Assembly: GCA_027578815.1 (NCBI GenBank)
Contig: JANBTH010000471.1
Location: 1 to 16,803, forward strand
From: Coemansia sp. RSA 1804
Taxonomy: Eukaryota; Kickxellomycota; Kickxellomycetes; Kickxellales; Kickxellaceae
DNA: 16,803 bases
Reading direction: 5' to 3'
Shown here: positions 8,107 through 16,039 of the stretch, piece by piece
Position numbering within the stretch: position 1 is the first letter of the stretch
Layout: each line of letters begins with the position of its first letter
Notes under the pieces: generated by a model
Databases searched by the model: none
The model's input: the letters and a program-made list of their open reading frames with translations, nothing else
Told to the model about the DNA's origin: nothing
Position numbers and translations under genes: made by a program

Positions 8107-8113
8107 TTTCGCG
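8107..8113 (-). promoter_or_regulatory. SCB-like motif (CGCGAAA) in the PIF1 leader
   Basis: The minus strand reads CGCGAAA, matching the yeast SBF consensus CRCGAAA. It is 110 bp before the PIF1 start codon and precedes an ACGCGT site at 8213. Yeast replication genes are commonly driven at G1/S by such sites. Function here is inferred and the motif is short. Confidence 0.3.
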
Positions 8114-8212
8114 TTTATTGTTTTTATTTCCGCTTCCTACTTTCATTAACACGTTTTTCTTTCTTTGCTTCTTTTCGATTTTATCTATTCCTTTCAAAGT
8201 AGAACAAAAGCA

Positions 8213-8218
8213 ACGCGT
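8213..8218. promoter_or_regulatory. MCB-like ACGCGT motif directly before the PIF1 start codon
   Basis: ACGCGT is embedded in the palindrome AACGCGTT (8212-8219), ending 3 nt before the ATG at 8223. ACGCGT is the MluI cell-cycle box bound by MBF in yeasts. Its closeness to the ATG is unusual for a promoter element, so it could equally be part of the leader by chance. Confidence 0.3.
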
Positions 8219-8222
8219 TACA

Positions 8223-9824
8223 ATGTTTAGACAAAGCAAGAGCAGCGGCAATAAGAAGCAGACGACACTGGGGTTTGCGACCAAAGGATCGTCGGTCAAC
8301 AAGGCGGTAGACTCCGCAGTCAATTCGTACAGAAAAACACCGTACACGCGGCCGGAAGCCCGGGCGTTCCAGCAGTTGGCGACGAGTATAACGGGCACGA
8401 AGAGCGAGTACTTTGACAGACAGCAGAGTAGCCACAGAGGAGTTGCTGACCAGAACAAGGGGAGAGCCACACAGTATGGATCGGGACGACCCGCGGTGCC
8501 GAGCGTGATCAAACCATCGAGCAAGGTGAAGCTGTCGGAGCGGCAGCTGGAGGCATTCGACATGGCAGTCAACAGACGCGAGAGCCTGTTTATCACGGGA
8601 TCGGCGGGGACCGGCAAATCGGTGCTTCTGCGGGAGATAATCGCGTCGTTCACGCACGTGGTGGGGCTGCGGGACACGGAGATCCAGATCACGGCATCAA
8701 CGGGGATCGCGGCGTTCCACGTGGGCGGGAAAACCATTCACAGCTTCTCGGGCGTCGGGTACGGCAAGGGCCCGAAGGAGACGATTCTCAAGTCGATGAT
8801 GAAGAACAGAATGGCCGTGAAGCGGTGGACGGATATCAAGGTGCTGATCATCGACGAGATCTCGATGGTTGATGCCAGCCTGTTTGACGCACTCGAGTAC
8901 GCGGCGCGCATGATCCGCAAATCGACGAACTTCTTCGGCGGGGTGCAACTGATCCTGACGGGCGACTTTTACCAGCTCCCGCCGGTCGAGAAGGAAGGCA
9001 TGTCGCGCTTTGCGTTTGAGTCGCAGGCGTGGGCGGCGGGGGTGCAGACCACCGTGGTTCTGACGCATGTGTTCCGGCAGAAGGATATGCGGTTCGTCGA
9101 TATGCTCAACGAGCTGCGGCTGGGCCGGCTGTCGGACGACAGCCTGCGCATCTTCCGCAGTCTCTCGCGAGTGCCAAAGTACCCGGCCGACGGGATCCAG
9201 CCAACCGAGCTGTATGCGCTGCGCAGCCAGGTGGAGGACGCCAACCGACGGAGATTAACGTCGCTGGCCGGGGCGGCGGAAATATTCTCCGCGCACGACG
9301 AGACCGACAATGCGAACCACAGCGGTCCGCCCCCGAACGAGGACGTGCGGCGCAAGATCGATGCGTGGTCGATGGCGCCGCGCAGCCTGGAGATCAAGAC
9401 GCTTGCGCAGGTGATGCTTGTGAAGAACATGCCGGACAGGGGCCTGGTTAACGGCAGTCGCGGCGTGGTTACCGGGTTCGAGGCCATCGGGGCCCGGAAG
9501 TACCCGATCGTGAGGTTTACCAATGGCCAGGAGATGACGCTGACGCCCGAAACGTGGGAGATCGATCTGGGCTTCCAAAAGTTCAGACGCACGCAGCTGC
9601 CCATAATCCTCGCGTGGGCGCTGTCTATCCACAAGAGCCAGGGCCAGACCATCGACCGCCTGGTGGTGGATCTCCGCAAGGTGTTTGAGCGCGGCCAGGC
9701 GTACGTGGCGCTCAGTCGTGCCGTCAACCTCGATTCGCTGCAGATTCTGAACTTTGAGGAGCGGTGCGTGATGGTGCACGACCGCGTGAAGCAGTACTAC
9801 GCGGATCTCGCGCGCAAGCTGTAG
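8223..9824 (+). CDS. PIF1: PIF1-family 5'-to-3' DNA helicase, 533 aa
   Basis: All superfamily 1B Pif1 motifs are present in order: Walker A GSAGTGKS (126-133), Walker B with IDEISMVD (D211, E212), GDFYQLPPV (247-255), the FRQ block, NGSRGVVTGF, HKSQGQT (470-476) and VALSRA (495-500). Pif1 helicases unwind G-quadruplexes and R-loops, act in Okazaki-fragment processing, limit telomerase, and maintain mitochondrial DNA. The N-terminal ~110 residues are polar and basic, with KKQTTLGF near the start that loosely resembles a PCNA-interacting motif but has the aromatic residue at the wrong spacing. At 533 aa it is shorter than the ~800-860 aa yeast proteins because the N-terminal region is short. 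I chose ATG 8223 because upstream codons read through a T-rich leader. In-frame ATGs at 8073 and 8100 would add a hydrophobic extension. It converges with VPS74 across 113 bp. Confidence 0.93.
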   Translation: MFRQSKSSGNKKQTTLGFATKGSSVNKAVDSAVNSYRKTPYTRPEARAFQQLATSITGTKSEYFDRQQSSHRGVADQNKGRATQYGSGRPAVPSVIKPSSKVKLSERQLEAFDMAVNRRESLFITGSAGTGKSVLLREIIASFTHVVGLRDTEIQITASTGIAAFHVGGKTIHSFSGVGYGKGPKETILKSMMKNRMAVKRWTDIKVLIIDEISMVDASLFDALEYAARMIRKSTNFFGGVQLILTGDFYQLPPVEKEGMSRFAFESQAWAAGVQTTVVLTHVFRQKDMRFVDMLNELRLGRLSDDSLRIFRSLSRVPKYPADGIQPTELYALRSQVEDANRRRLTSLAGAAEIFSAHDETDNANHSGPPPNEDVRRKIDAWSMAPRSLEIKTLAQVMLVKNMPDRGLVNGSRGVVTGFEAIGARKYPIVRFTNGQEMTLTPETWEIDLGFQKFRRTQLPIILAWALSIHKSQGQTIDRLVVDLRKVFERGQAYVALSRAVNLDSLQILNFEERCVMVHDRVKQYYADLARKL

Positions 9825-9937
9825 AGGGGCAATGCTTTTGGTCTGGTAATAATAATAAGGATGGGTGGGAAAAGAAGAATCAATCGTATAGCAAAGAAGG
9901 GAACAAATAGAACGGGAAAAAAGTAAGCAGACGAGAG

Positions 9938-11041
9938 CTAGATGATCCTGTCCATCTTCCGGAGCACGTGTATGACGGCGGCAATGACCTCGTGGACCAT
10001 AAGGTCGCCGGCCTCGCCCGAATCGACCTCCTGCGAGTACAGCGCCGAGTCGCGGGTGAATGGCCAATGGCCGTAGACATCCATCAGCGTCTCGGCGCGG
10101 GAGACCGCGCGGTCCCTGGTCTCCATATCCATGTGGATCAGCGGATTCTCCGCAACGCTTCCGGCACACGCCGCCGCAACCAGACACACGCGCCGCAGCA
10201 GCGCAAACCGCGCCGACTCCTCGCCCTTGTAGAAGCGCGAGTTCGTAATCGACGCCATCCGCAGCCTCCCGCCCTGGCCGCCGACGCCCTGGCCGACTGC
10301 GCCGATACGCGACGCCGCTGCGTATGAGCCAGCCGCGCCTGTGGGCGATGCGGTTCCCGACGAGCGCGTGGCAGCTCTGGTTGGCACGGCGGCCGATCGC
10401 GGCAGATTCAGCGTGTCGAATACGCGCATGATGACCTCGTCCTTTGCGCGCGGATCCTGGATCGGATGCGTCGCCATGTCAAACAGCAGAAAGTTGCGCT
10501 TCTCTGTGCGCAGAATCCCCTTGTCCACCAGGCCCTTTGCGAGTCGCTCGCGCACCTGCTTGAGCTGATACCCGGCCTTTGCAATGTTCCAGGTCTCGCC
10601 GCTCAGAAGATCCATCCACGACGCGACTCCGTGCGGCGCATCGCTTGCCTTGATGACCTTGAGCGCCTCATCCAGCAGAACCTCCCCTGTTGGTCTGGTC
10701 GATATCACCTCGATGTGTCGGTCGCCCAGACTGGTCATCCCCGTGTATGCGTCCTTTGCTATGCGGATGCGGCGCCGGAACGCGAGCTCCATCAGAATGC
10801 ATCCGCGCAACACGTACGATAGACTGTCGTTCCAGAACGATAGATATCCTTCCTGGTCCTTCAGCCCAAGCAGCAGCGTCTCCTCCATCAGCGTCAGCAG
10901 CGGCGCCCTGTCTGTCTTGACGCCGTTGCTTTCCGTCTCGGTGTTGTGGTTGTCTGCCTGATTCGCGAGGTCTGCTCCATTGAGGTTGTCATCTGCTTCC
11001 CGCGGCGTGCCAATCCGGCGTCGTGAAAGTCCCTCCGTCAT
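9938..11041 (-). CDS. VPS74: Golgi phosphoprotein 3 homologue (Vps74/GOLPH3, GPP34 domain), 367 aa
   Basis: The GPP34 fold is clear from LTLMEETLLLGLKDQEGYLS (49-68), FWNDSLSYVLRGC (69-81), TGEVLLDEALKVIK (118-131), SWMDLLSGETWN (141-152), QVRERLAKGLVDKGILRTE (162-180) and FDMATHPI (187-194). W70 and R79 have the spacing of the PI4P-binding pair in GOLPH3, and R164/R166 lie in the second part of that pocket. The N-terminal arginine run (residues 7-9) corresponds to the cluster by which Vps74 binds COPI. The protein acts at the Golgi membrane, holding glycosyltransferases by coupling them to COPI through PI4P. Residues about 215-262 are an Ala/Gly/Ser-rich insertion not found in the yeast or animal proteins as I remember them. 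The ATG at 11039-11041 is the first of the frame and precedes the arginine cluster by the expected short distance. Confidence 0.93.
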   Translation of the reverse strand: MTEGLSRRRIGTPREADDNLNGADLANQADNHNTETESNGVKTDRAPLLTLMEETLLLGLKDQEGYLSFWNDSLSYVLRGCILMELAFRRRIRIAKDAYTGMTSLGDRHIEVISTRPTGEVLLDEALKVIKASDAPHGVASWMDLLSGETWNIAKAGYQLKQVRERLAKGLVDKGILRTEKRNFLLFDMATHPIQDPRAKDEVIMRVFDTLNLPRSAAVPTRAATRSSGTASPTGAAGSYAAASRIGAVGQGVGGQGGRLRMASITNSRFYKGEESARFALLRRVCLVAAACAGSVAENPLIHMDMETRDRAVSRAETLMDVYGHWPFTRDSALYSQEVDSGEAGDLMVHEVIAAVIHVLRKMDRII

Positions 11042-11647
11042 GTTATTTTGTATTTTGTATTTTTCTTAGCAAGGAACGGGTGGAATGCAGAGAAGCCAGT
11101 AAAGAAGAGAAGAAAAAAGAAAGGAAAAGGGGGCTCTAGAGTGGGAATAAAGAACTATACACTTTTTATTTTTATATTTCGTTCCTTTTTCGATAAAGGA
11201 TAAAAAACGAAAAAAGGACCATCAAGCTGGAAGAATAAATGAAGAGAGAGAAAAAGGGGGGGAGAACGAGGAGGTTTGGCTTGTCTGTGGCATGCATAGC
11301 ATACACTCAACAGCGCCTGCTGTGCTTATTTTTTTCTACTACTTGTTTTCGCGCACCTTTTTTTGCTGAGATGCAGCCAAGAACTCGCGTACCGTCATTT
11401 TCATCTTCATCATCACCATCGCTGTCGCTGTTCTTGCTTTGAGTGTTACAAAACCAAAAATAAACAAATGCAGCCGTAAAAATAGCTGCTTCGTTGCCAA
11501 CAACAATGGTTGACGATCGTCCCACCCCCGCCCACCCATGGCTCACACACAAAAGGCATCATTCTTCTTCCTGATTTGATCAAGCGTCTGAATAAAATAA
11601 ATAAACATCCGCCAATTCCCTAGCACCATTCAACGCAAGGAGAAGGA

Positions 11648-11671
11648 CCCAGACGCGTTAACGCTTCTGGG
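11648..11671. repeat. 24-bp imperfect palindrome with ACGCGT and GTTAAC
   Basis: The arms CCCAGACGCGTT and AACGCTTCTGGG pair over 12 bp with a single mismatch and no spacer. The left arm contains ACGCGT (11653-11658) and the centre is GTTAAC. It is about 600 bp upstream of VPS74 and about 680 bp upstream of ACF1/ITC1. It could be a dimeric regulator site. Confidence 0.4.
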
Positions 11672-12120
11672 ATCAGAATCACTATTGTTTCTATTTTTGC
11701 TTCAGGCTGTGAGCGTCATCCACTCCCCCCCTTTAACTCTACGCGCTATGACTCTGTGAATGCGGGCTGGGCTAAATGCCAGATAGACGAGTCTATAAGC
11801 AAGCATCGATTCTCTCTCTCAAACAAACAATAGGCACCTTGTTATAACTTTTTCAACAATAGGATATCGCTTTTTTTGCTGTTGTGTGGATATTTTAATT
11901 TTAATTTTCCACATGTTGCTCCAATTTACTCTGGAGCCCATTGTTTCCTAATAGTTTATCGTGTTTTTCTTTCCCTTCGCGTCCAGCCAGCAATCGATAT
12001 TTCCAATGTTGTGAATGTGTGCGTGTGTGGAGTTTTTTTTTCTTGTTGACAAAGTTTTAATGTTTTTTTTTTCCTTCATCATGTCCAATATCTCTTGACT
12101 TGCACTGCTCATCCCACTTT

Positions 12121-12147
12121 CCCTCCTTCCCTCCTTCCATCCTTCCC
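12121..12147 (+). repeat. CCCTCCTT-type pyrimidine repeat in the ACF1/ITC1 leader
   Basis: Three imperfect copies of a CCTTCCCT unit form an uninterrupted pyrimidine tract apart from one A. This is common in fungal 5' leaders and could influence transcription start choice. Confidence 0.5.
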
Positions 12148-12264
12148 AACGAACACTCGTTGCTTTCTTCTTCTTTCCCCCCCTTTATTTAATAATATTT
12201 ATCCTTTTACTTTGGTTCACCTCGTGGAAACGCGTTCTTTTACTTTTCAGAGCGTCTGGTATTA

Positions 12265-12290
12265 CTTGCTTGCTTGCTTGTTTGTTTGTT
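12265..12290 (+). repeat. Tetranucleotide repeat, CTTG units passing into TTTG units
   Basis: Consecutive CTTG copies are followed by TTTG copies, a simple-sequence tract within the ACF1/ITC1 leader. It is expected to vary in length between strains. Confidence 0.55.
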
Positions 12291-12318
12291 TTTCTGTTGA
12301 TTTCCCTATTGATTTTGC

Positions 12319-12343
12319 TGTTGTTGTTGTTGTTGTTGTTGTT
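12319..12343 (+). repeat. TGT/GTT trinucleotide tract directly before the ACF1/ITC1 start
   Basis: About eight GTT units end 6 nt before the ATG at 12350 and run into TTCCAG. The tract plus CAG could be read as the end of a leader intron (T-rich tract then AG), but no convincing branch point or donor was fixed. Confidence 0.5.
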
Positions 12344-12349
12344 CCAGCA

Positions 12350-15300
12350 ATGCCGCTTCTGCACGGGCAGCCAGAAGGCCAACACGCAGCACAGCCAACC
12401 GACAATACCAGCAACCCCACAGCACCAGCCGGAGCAGCAAGCCAGCGCACACAAGGATGGGAAATAAGGTACACGGGCGAAGTGTTCTCGGACTACGACA
12501 AATACCTCGACCGCGTCACACTCTACCGCAAACGCGCATGGACGTGCAAGGATAGCGGACAAGCAGGGCTGACGTACGAGCAGGCACAGTTATCGGAACG
12601 GGCGTACCAGCATCGTGCTACGGGGGTCGGGTTCTCCGACATGCTGGTATGCGAGATGCTCACGTTTCTGAGCCAGTCGTCCCTCCCCATTGCCCTGGCC
12701 ATTGATGCGCTGTACTATCGGTTTCAGTACGACTTTTTTGTGGGCGAGCACATCGATGTCAAGTACCCGGGTACCGATGGCGAGATGTACGAGTGCTTTG
12801 TTGTGACCATTCACCCGCTTCCTTCGTCTGCGGAGATCGAGGAATCCTTCATCAACGGAGCAGCAGAATCGAGGGCCAATGGCGGAGAACCACAGTTGTC
12901 GTCTCCGTCGGCAACAACTATAGCTATTGAGAGGCTAGGCAACATGGCCACACAGCTTGTCGCGTACGAGCAGCGCAAGCAACGGGTATACACCGTACGG
13001 CTGTACGACGTGGAAGGTAACGCGATCCCCGACAGCGATATCAGTGTGCCTGCGATAGAGCTCAGCAGATCGCGTAATGTGTTCACAAAGGTTGCGTTGC
13101 GGCAGTTCCTCGACGAGCATATGCGCCGCGACCCGCGACCCGGTAGCCCCTGGATCGTGCTCCCCCAGTGGCGCGACCGGTTCCGGATCCCGTACATGTT
13201 TGGCGGAGAGGCGTGTCTGCTCCGTGCGCCTACTACAAAGCAACCGATCTCCCGCCACACGCATTATGCAGCCACCCCCTCCGCTGCTGCGGATGCTGCT
13301 ATCCATTTGTCAAAGGCGCCTGCTGAGAAGAAGCCTGTTGTGGCCGTTGATCCGTATGCCGATGAGCGTGATCCGGCTCTGAAGATCATTAAGAAGTTTC
13401 CTGTCGAGGATCTGGATCTCGTTAATTACCGCCACGTCAAGTGGAACGACGGGATCGTGTGGGCACTGCGTCGTAGGCAGCAGAAGCAGCAAGATCAGTC
13501 GGGCAGCAACAAACTAGCAACATCTACTACTACTTCGGCTAATGGGAGCGGTAGCAGCCGTAAGATAACAGAGTTCTTTTCGGTGAACTCTACAGCCAAC
13601 GGTCAAGGCAGTGACGCAGAGGAAAAACATGACAGTGATACTGAGGAAAAGAAGGAGGAGGAGGAGGAGGAGGAAGAGGAGGAGGCGCTGCAGAACAGAT
13701 GGCCGATTCCGCTGACTGCCTGGCAAACACCGCCGCACCTCGTGTCGCGTATGCTGGCGGCATACATGTTTGTCAGTTTCTTCAGCACGCCGTTGGCGCT
13801 GGCTCCGTACTCGCTCGACTATTTTGAGAGTGCGCTGGTGCACAGACTTTCCGACAATCAGATCACTAACAACAACAACAAAAACGATGATAATGACAGC
13901 TCGCCTTCTCCTACCGCGGTGTGCAGTGTTTACCGTGACACTGTGATTGCGCTTCTTAATTCGCTGATTGATGACCGGCAACGCAATCGGGCAGCGCTTC
14001 CAAACAACGTGACCGCGCGTATTGAGTTGATGAGCGACGACCATGAGGATGAGGAGGAAAAGGAGGCAGATGAGAAGGAGAAGGAAGAGGAGGAAAAGAG
14101 TGCCAAGGATGCAGCGAGTATGGAGGTTGATGAAACCACATCTGATTCCTCTTCTTCCGCGGCATCCGGTCTGACTGGAGCCGCCGCCCTGCGCGCACTA
14201 AAGGCGTCCAAGGCTACTGGCTCGCGTGTGATGGCAAAGTCGCGTCTTTCGCAAAGCTCATCAGCTACGGAGGCAGCAAAAGAAGACAGCGACAAGACCG
14301 AAACCGACACGGAGGAGGAAGCCGTTGCCGCGCTCAGCGGACGGGCGCTGCTGAGACACGCGGCAAAGAAGTGGTGGGAATCGTCCACGATTGGCGCAGC
14401 GCGCACAGGGTGGGCGTGGCGACTTGTTGGATGGCTCTGTGAGGCACAGTACGACTACGCGGAGCTGAAACCGATAGTGTCTGTGCTCTCCAACTCAGAT
14501 GCGTCGCCGCTGACTGTGGCCACCATTGAGCAAACGCTGTGGCACGATGCACTTTCACTGGAGCAGCGGCTGCTTGTCATCGAGTTGCTGGCGGCAGAGT
14601 GCGCCAATAACGAGAACATGCGCGACTACCTCGACGAGTGCACTGCGACTACGGCTGAGCTGAAGCGCGAGCGCGTGGACTTGAGGCGCGAGCAGAAGCG
14701 GGTTGCTGAGCAGCTCGGCGAGCTTAATCGCGAGGACGCCGATGCTGACCAGGAGTCGTCGGCCACCAACGCGGGCGGCGCTGACCAGGAAGCAATACAG
14801 GCGCTTGTTGCTGGGAGCAGCAGGGCGCAGGGGCGGAAGGAGAAGGAGCAGTCGGTGCATCGGCAGAAGGAGCGGCGTAAACTGGGCGAATCCGAACGCC
14901 AGCTGCAGCGGCGGCTCGATTACATAGACCGCGAGATCCGCAGAAACAACGTGTCGCGTCTGGCGCCCCTGGGCACCGACCGCTTCTTCAACAAGTACTA
15001 TTTCATTGACGGTATTGGCGGCTGTCCCATGAGCAACGGTGGCGGACGTATACTGGTGCAGGCTGCGTCCCGGCAGGAGCGAGAGGGCGTTCTGCAGTCG
15101 CAGCCATACGCGGTGGGTGCGGCGTGGGCGCTGGAGATGCCTCCGCCATGGACCGGTGGGCTGCAGTGTGGACCGCGGGACCGCGGGCTGCAGGAACTTG
15201 CGTTTCCGCCAGACCAGTTGCAGGTGGGTCCGGATCTACATTCTGCCGACGACGGCGACACCGACAGCGAGCCGTGGGGCTACTACGCGGCGCCGAGCCA

Positions 15301-16039
15301 GATCGACGCTCTCAAGCGGTGGCTTGATCCGCGTGGCCGCCGCGACTCTGCGCTGGCCGGTGAGCTCGATCTGCTGCAGACCATTGTGTCGACCAGTATC
15401 CGCAGACGCTGCCACGTGCTCGAGCGCTCGTTTGATGCGCGGGTGCGGATCCGCAACGCTCTCTGCGACCAGATCGAGGCGGCAGCAGCGTCGGCGTCAG
15501 CCCAGGCAGGAGACAACGGGAGTGGAGTTGAGGAGAAGGAGAAGGATGACAGTGCGGCTGAGACTGCGCGGTTGCGCGAGGAGCTGGCGCGTATTGACTG
15601 CTCCCCGGTGGCACAGGCGCTGCTTCCGCCATATCTTCTGGTAGAGAAGCAGCAGCAGCGGCCGGACGATGCGGAGAATCCTGCTGATCCGCTGGCTGCG
15701 TTCTCGTCCTCCCGACCGTTGGAACCCGCCGACGGCAGCACGGCTGCTGGCTCCGTCTGCAGCGGAGTTGGCGGTGGTGATGCTGCTGCTGCTGGTGGTG
15801 GCAATGCCGATAGCAGCAGCAGAGCAAGCAGCGTGGAGCCAGCAGCGTTTGCAGCAGATCTGTTTGTGCAGCAGGTCAGTATGCACATCTCGGCGCGGCG
15901 GCAAGGCGCGACTCGGCCGATGCGCGGAAGGCGACCCAAGAACCACAACGGCGGCAGCAACCGTTTTGGTGGTGGTGGCAAGCGTCCAAAGATGTATGTC
16001 GACGATTTCATGGGCTATGAAAACGGGCTTTTACAGTAG
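12350..16039 (+). CDS. ITC1: ACF1/Itc1-like ISWI remodelling-complex subunit (WAC-DDT-WHIM), 1229 aa
   Basis: The start MPLLHGQP matches the N-terminus of ACF1/BAZ1A proteins, which fixes the ATG at 12350 rather than the in-frame ATG 85 codons upstream. A WAC domain follows at about residues 36-140, including FSDYDKYLDRVTLYRKRAWTC and GQAGLTYEQA. A DDT domain lies at about 449-542 (HLVSRMLAAYMFVSFFSTPL, then YRDTVIALLNSLIDD), and a WHIM1 region from about 666 with LSLEQRLLVIELLAAE. A charged coiled coil (about 764-870) and the WSD block LAPLGTDRFFNKYYFIDGI (about 871-889) come next. There is no PHD finger or bromodomain. The length resembles yeast Itc1. Acidic tracts occupy about 422-447 and 561-587. 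The basic tail with MRGRRPK could bind DNA. Such subunits partner an ISWI ATPase to space nucleosomes and repress transcription. Confidence 0.9.
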   Translation: MPLLHGQPEGQHAAQPTDNTSNPTAPAGAASQRTQGWEIRYTGEVFSDYDKYLDRVTLYRKRAWTCKDSGQAGLTYEQAQLSERAYQHRATGVGFSDMLVCEMLTFLSQSSLPIALAIDALYYRFQYDFFVGEHIDVKYPGTDGEMYECFVVTIHPLPSSAEIEESFINGAAESRANGGEPQLSSPSATTIAIERLGNMATQLVAYEQRKQRVYTVRLYDVEGNAIPDSDISVPAIELSRSRNVFTKVALRQFLDEHMRRDPRPGSPWIVLPQWRDRFRIPYMFGGEACLLRAPTTKQPISRHTHYAATPSAAADAAIHLSKAPAEKKPVVAVDPYADERDPALKIIKKFPVEDLDLVNYRHVKWNDGIVWALRRRQQKQQDQSGSNKLATSTTTSANGSGSSRKITEFFSVNSTANGQGSDAEEKHDSDTEEKKEEEEEEEEEEALQNRWPIPLTAWQTPPHLVSRMLAAYMFVSFFSTPLALAPYSLDYFESALVHRLSDNQITNNNNKNDDNDSSPSPTAVCSVYRDTVIALLNSLIDDRQRNRAALPNNVTARIELMSDDHEDEEEKEADEKEKEEEEKSAKDAASMEVDETTSDSSSSAASGLTGAAALRALKASKATGSRVMAKSRLSQSSSATEAAKEDSDKTETDTEEEAVAALSGRALLRHAAKKWWESSTIGAARTGWAWRLVGWLCEAQYDYAELKPIVSVLSNSDASPLTVATIEQTLWHDALSLEQRLLVIELLAAECANNENMRDYLDECTATTAELKRERVDLRREQKRVAEQLGELNREDADADQESSATNAGGADQEAIQALVAGSSRAQGRKEKEQSVHRQKERRKLGESERQLQRRLDYIDREIRRNNVSRLAPLGTDRFFNKYYFIDGIGGCPMSNGGGRILVQAASRQEREGVLQSQPYAVGAAWALEMPPPWTGGLQCGPRDRGLQELAFPPDQLQVGPDLHSADDGDTDSEPWGYYAAPSQIDALKRWLDPRGRRDSALAGELDLLQTIVSTSIRRRCHVLERSFDARVRIRNALCDQIEAAAASASAQAGDNGSGVEEKEKDDSAAETARLREELARIDCSPVAQALLPPYLLVEKQQQRPDDAENPADPLAAFSSSRPLEPADGSTAAGSVCSGVGGGDAAAAGGGNADSSSRASSVEPAAFAADLFVQQVSMHISARRQGATRPMRGRRPKNHNGGSNRFGGGGKRPKMYVDDFMGYENGLLQ
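13651..13685 (+). repeat. GAG/GAA trinucleotide tract encoding poly-glutamate in ACF1/ITC1
   Basis: Nearly pure GAG repeats with one GAA encode a run of glutamates just before the DDT domain. The strand asymmetry (all purine on this strand) makes it a likely slippage site. It also creates spurious poly-serine and poly-leucine frames on the other strand. Confidence 0.6.

Larger units (their letters stand above)
7815..8222. promoter_or_regulatory. Divergent promoter region between the F-box gene and PIF1
   Basis: This 408-bp stretch serves the F-box gene (minus strand) and PIF1 (plus strand). The left edge (7815-7858) is A-rich. The middle contains a 37-bp dyad-symmetric element (7996-8032) and a 49-codon open frame (7826-7975). 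The right part (8100-8205) is a pyrimidine-rich leader containing CGCGAAA- and ACGCGT-type motifs. The G+C content rises from left to right, marking the boundary between the accessory island and the conserved gene block. Confidence 0.5.
11042..12349. other. Long divergent intergenic region between VPS74 and ACF1/ITC1
   Basis: This 1.3-kb stretch contains the promoters and leaders of both flanking genes. It holds an imperfect palindrome (11648-11671), a second ACGCGT (12230-12235), CGCGAAAA on the minus strand (11346-11353), and simple repeats (12121-12147, 12265-12290, 12319-12343). TCTATAAG at about 11812 could be a TATA element for the rightward gene. Open frames of up to 81 codons lie on both strands at 11239-11552, overlapping each other, and none resembles a known protein. 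No tRNA or other structured RNA was recognised. Its length leaves room for an unrecognised non-coding RNA or small gene. Confidence 0.5.

Noticed and set aside
8230..8280. PCNA-interacting (PIP) box in PIF1 (KKQTTLGF)
   Set aside because: The canonical motif needs aromatic residues at positions 7 and 8 after Q; here the single aromatic is at position 6, so it is only a loose resemblance.
9255..10187. 310-codon minus-strand open frame
   Set aside because: It lies antisense to the conserved 3' half of PIF1 and across the VPS74 end in another frame. It has His/Arg-rich nonsense composition and is a by-product of GC-rich coding DNA.
11380..11425. Box C/D snoRNA-like GTGATGA on the minus strand
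   Set aside because: No matching CTGA box D at a suitable distance downstream on that strand; the motif falls inside a simple GAT-rich run.
11239..11552. Overlapping short frames on both strands (67, 81 and 66 codons)
   Set aside because: They overlap one another, have low-complexity segments, and none resembles a known protein. Kept only as a reason to examine the long spacer.
12095..12349. 85-codon N-terminal extension of the ACF1/ITC1 frame
   Set aside because: It translates a pyrimidine-rich leader and a GTT repeat into low-complexity hydrophobic sequence. The MPLLH start at 12350 matches the N-terminus of the ACF1 family, so the extension is leader DNA.
13514..14044. Minus-strand frames with poly-serine or poly-leucine runs
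   Set aside because: They come from the opposite strand of the GAG repeat that encodes poly-glutamate in ACF1/ITC1.
15283..16011. 242-codon minus-strand frame antisense to ACF1/ITC1
   Set aside because: Ser/Ala/Arg-rich composition mirrors the opposite strand codons, and it shows no recognisable domain.
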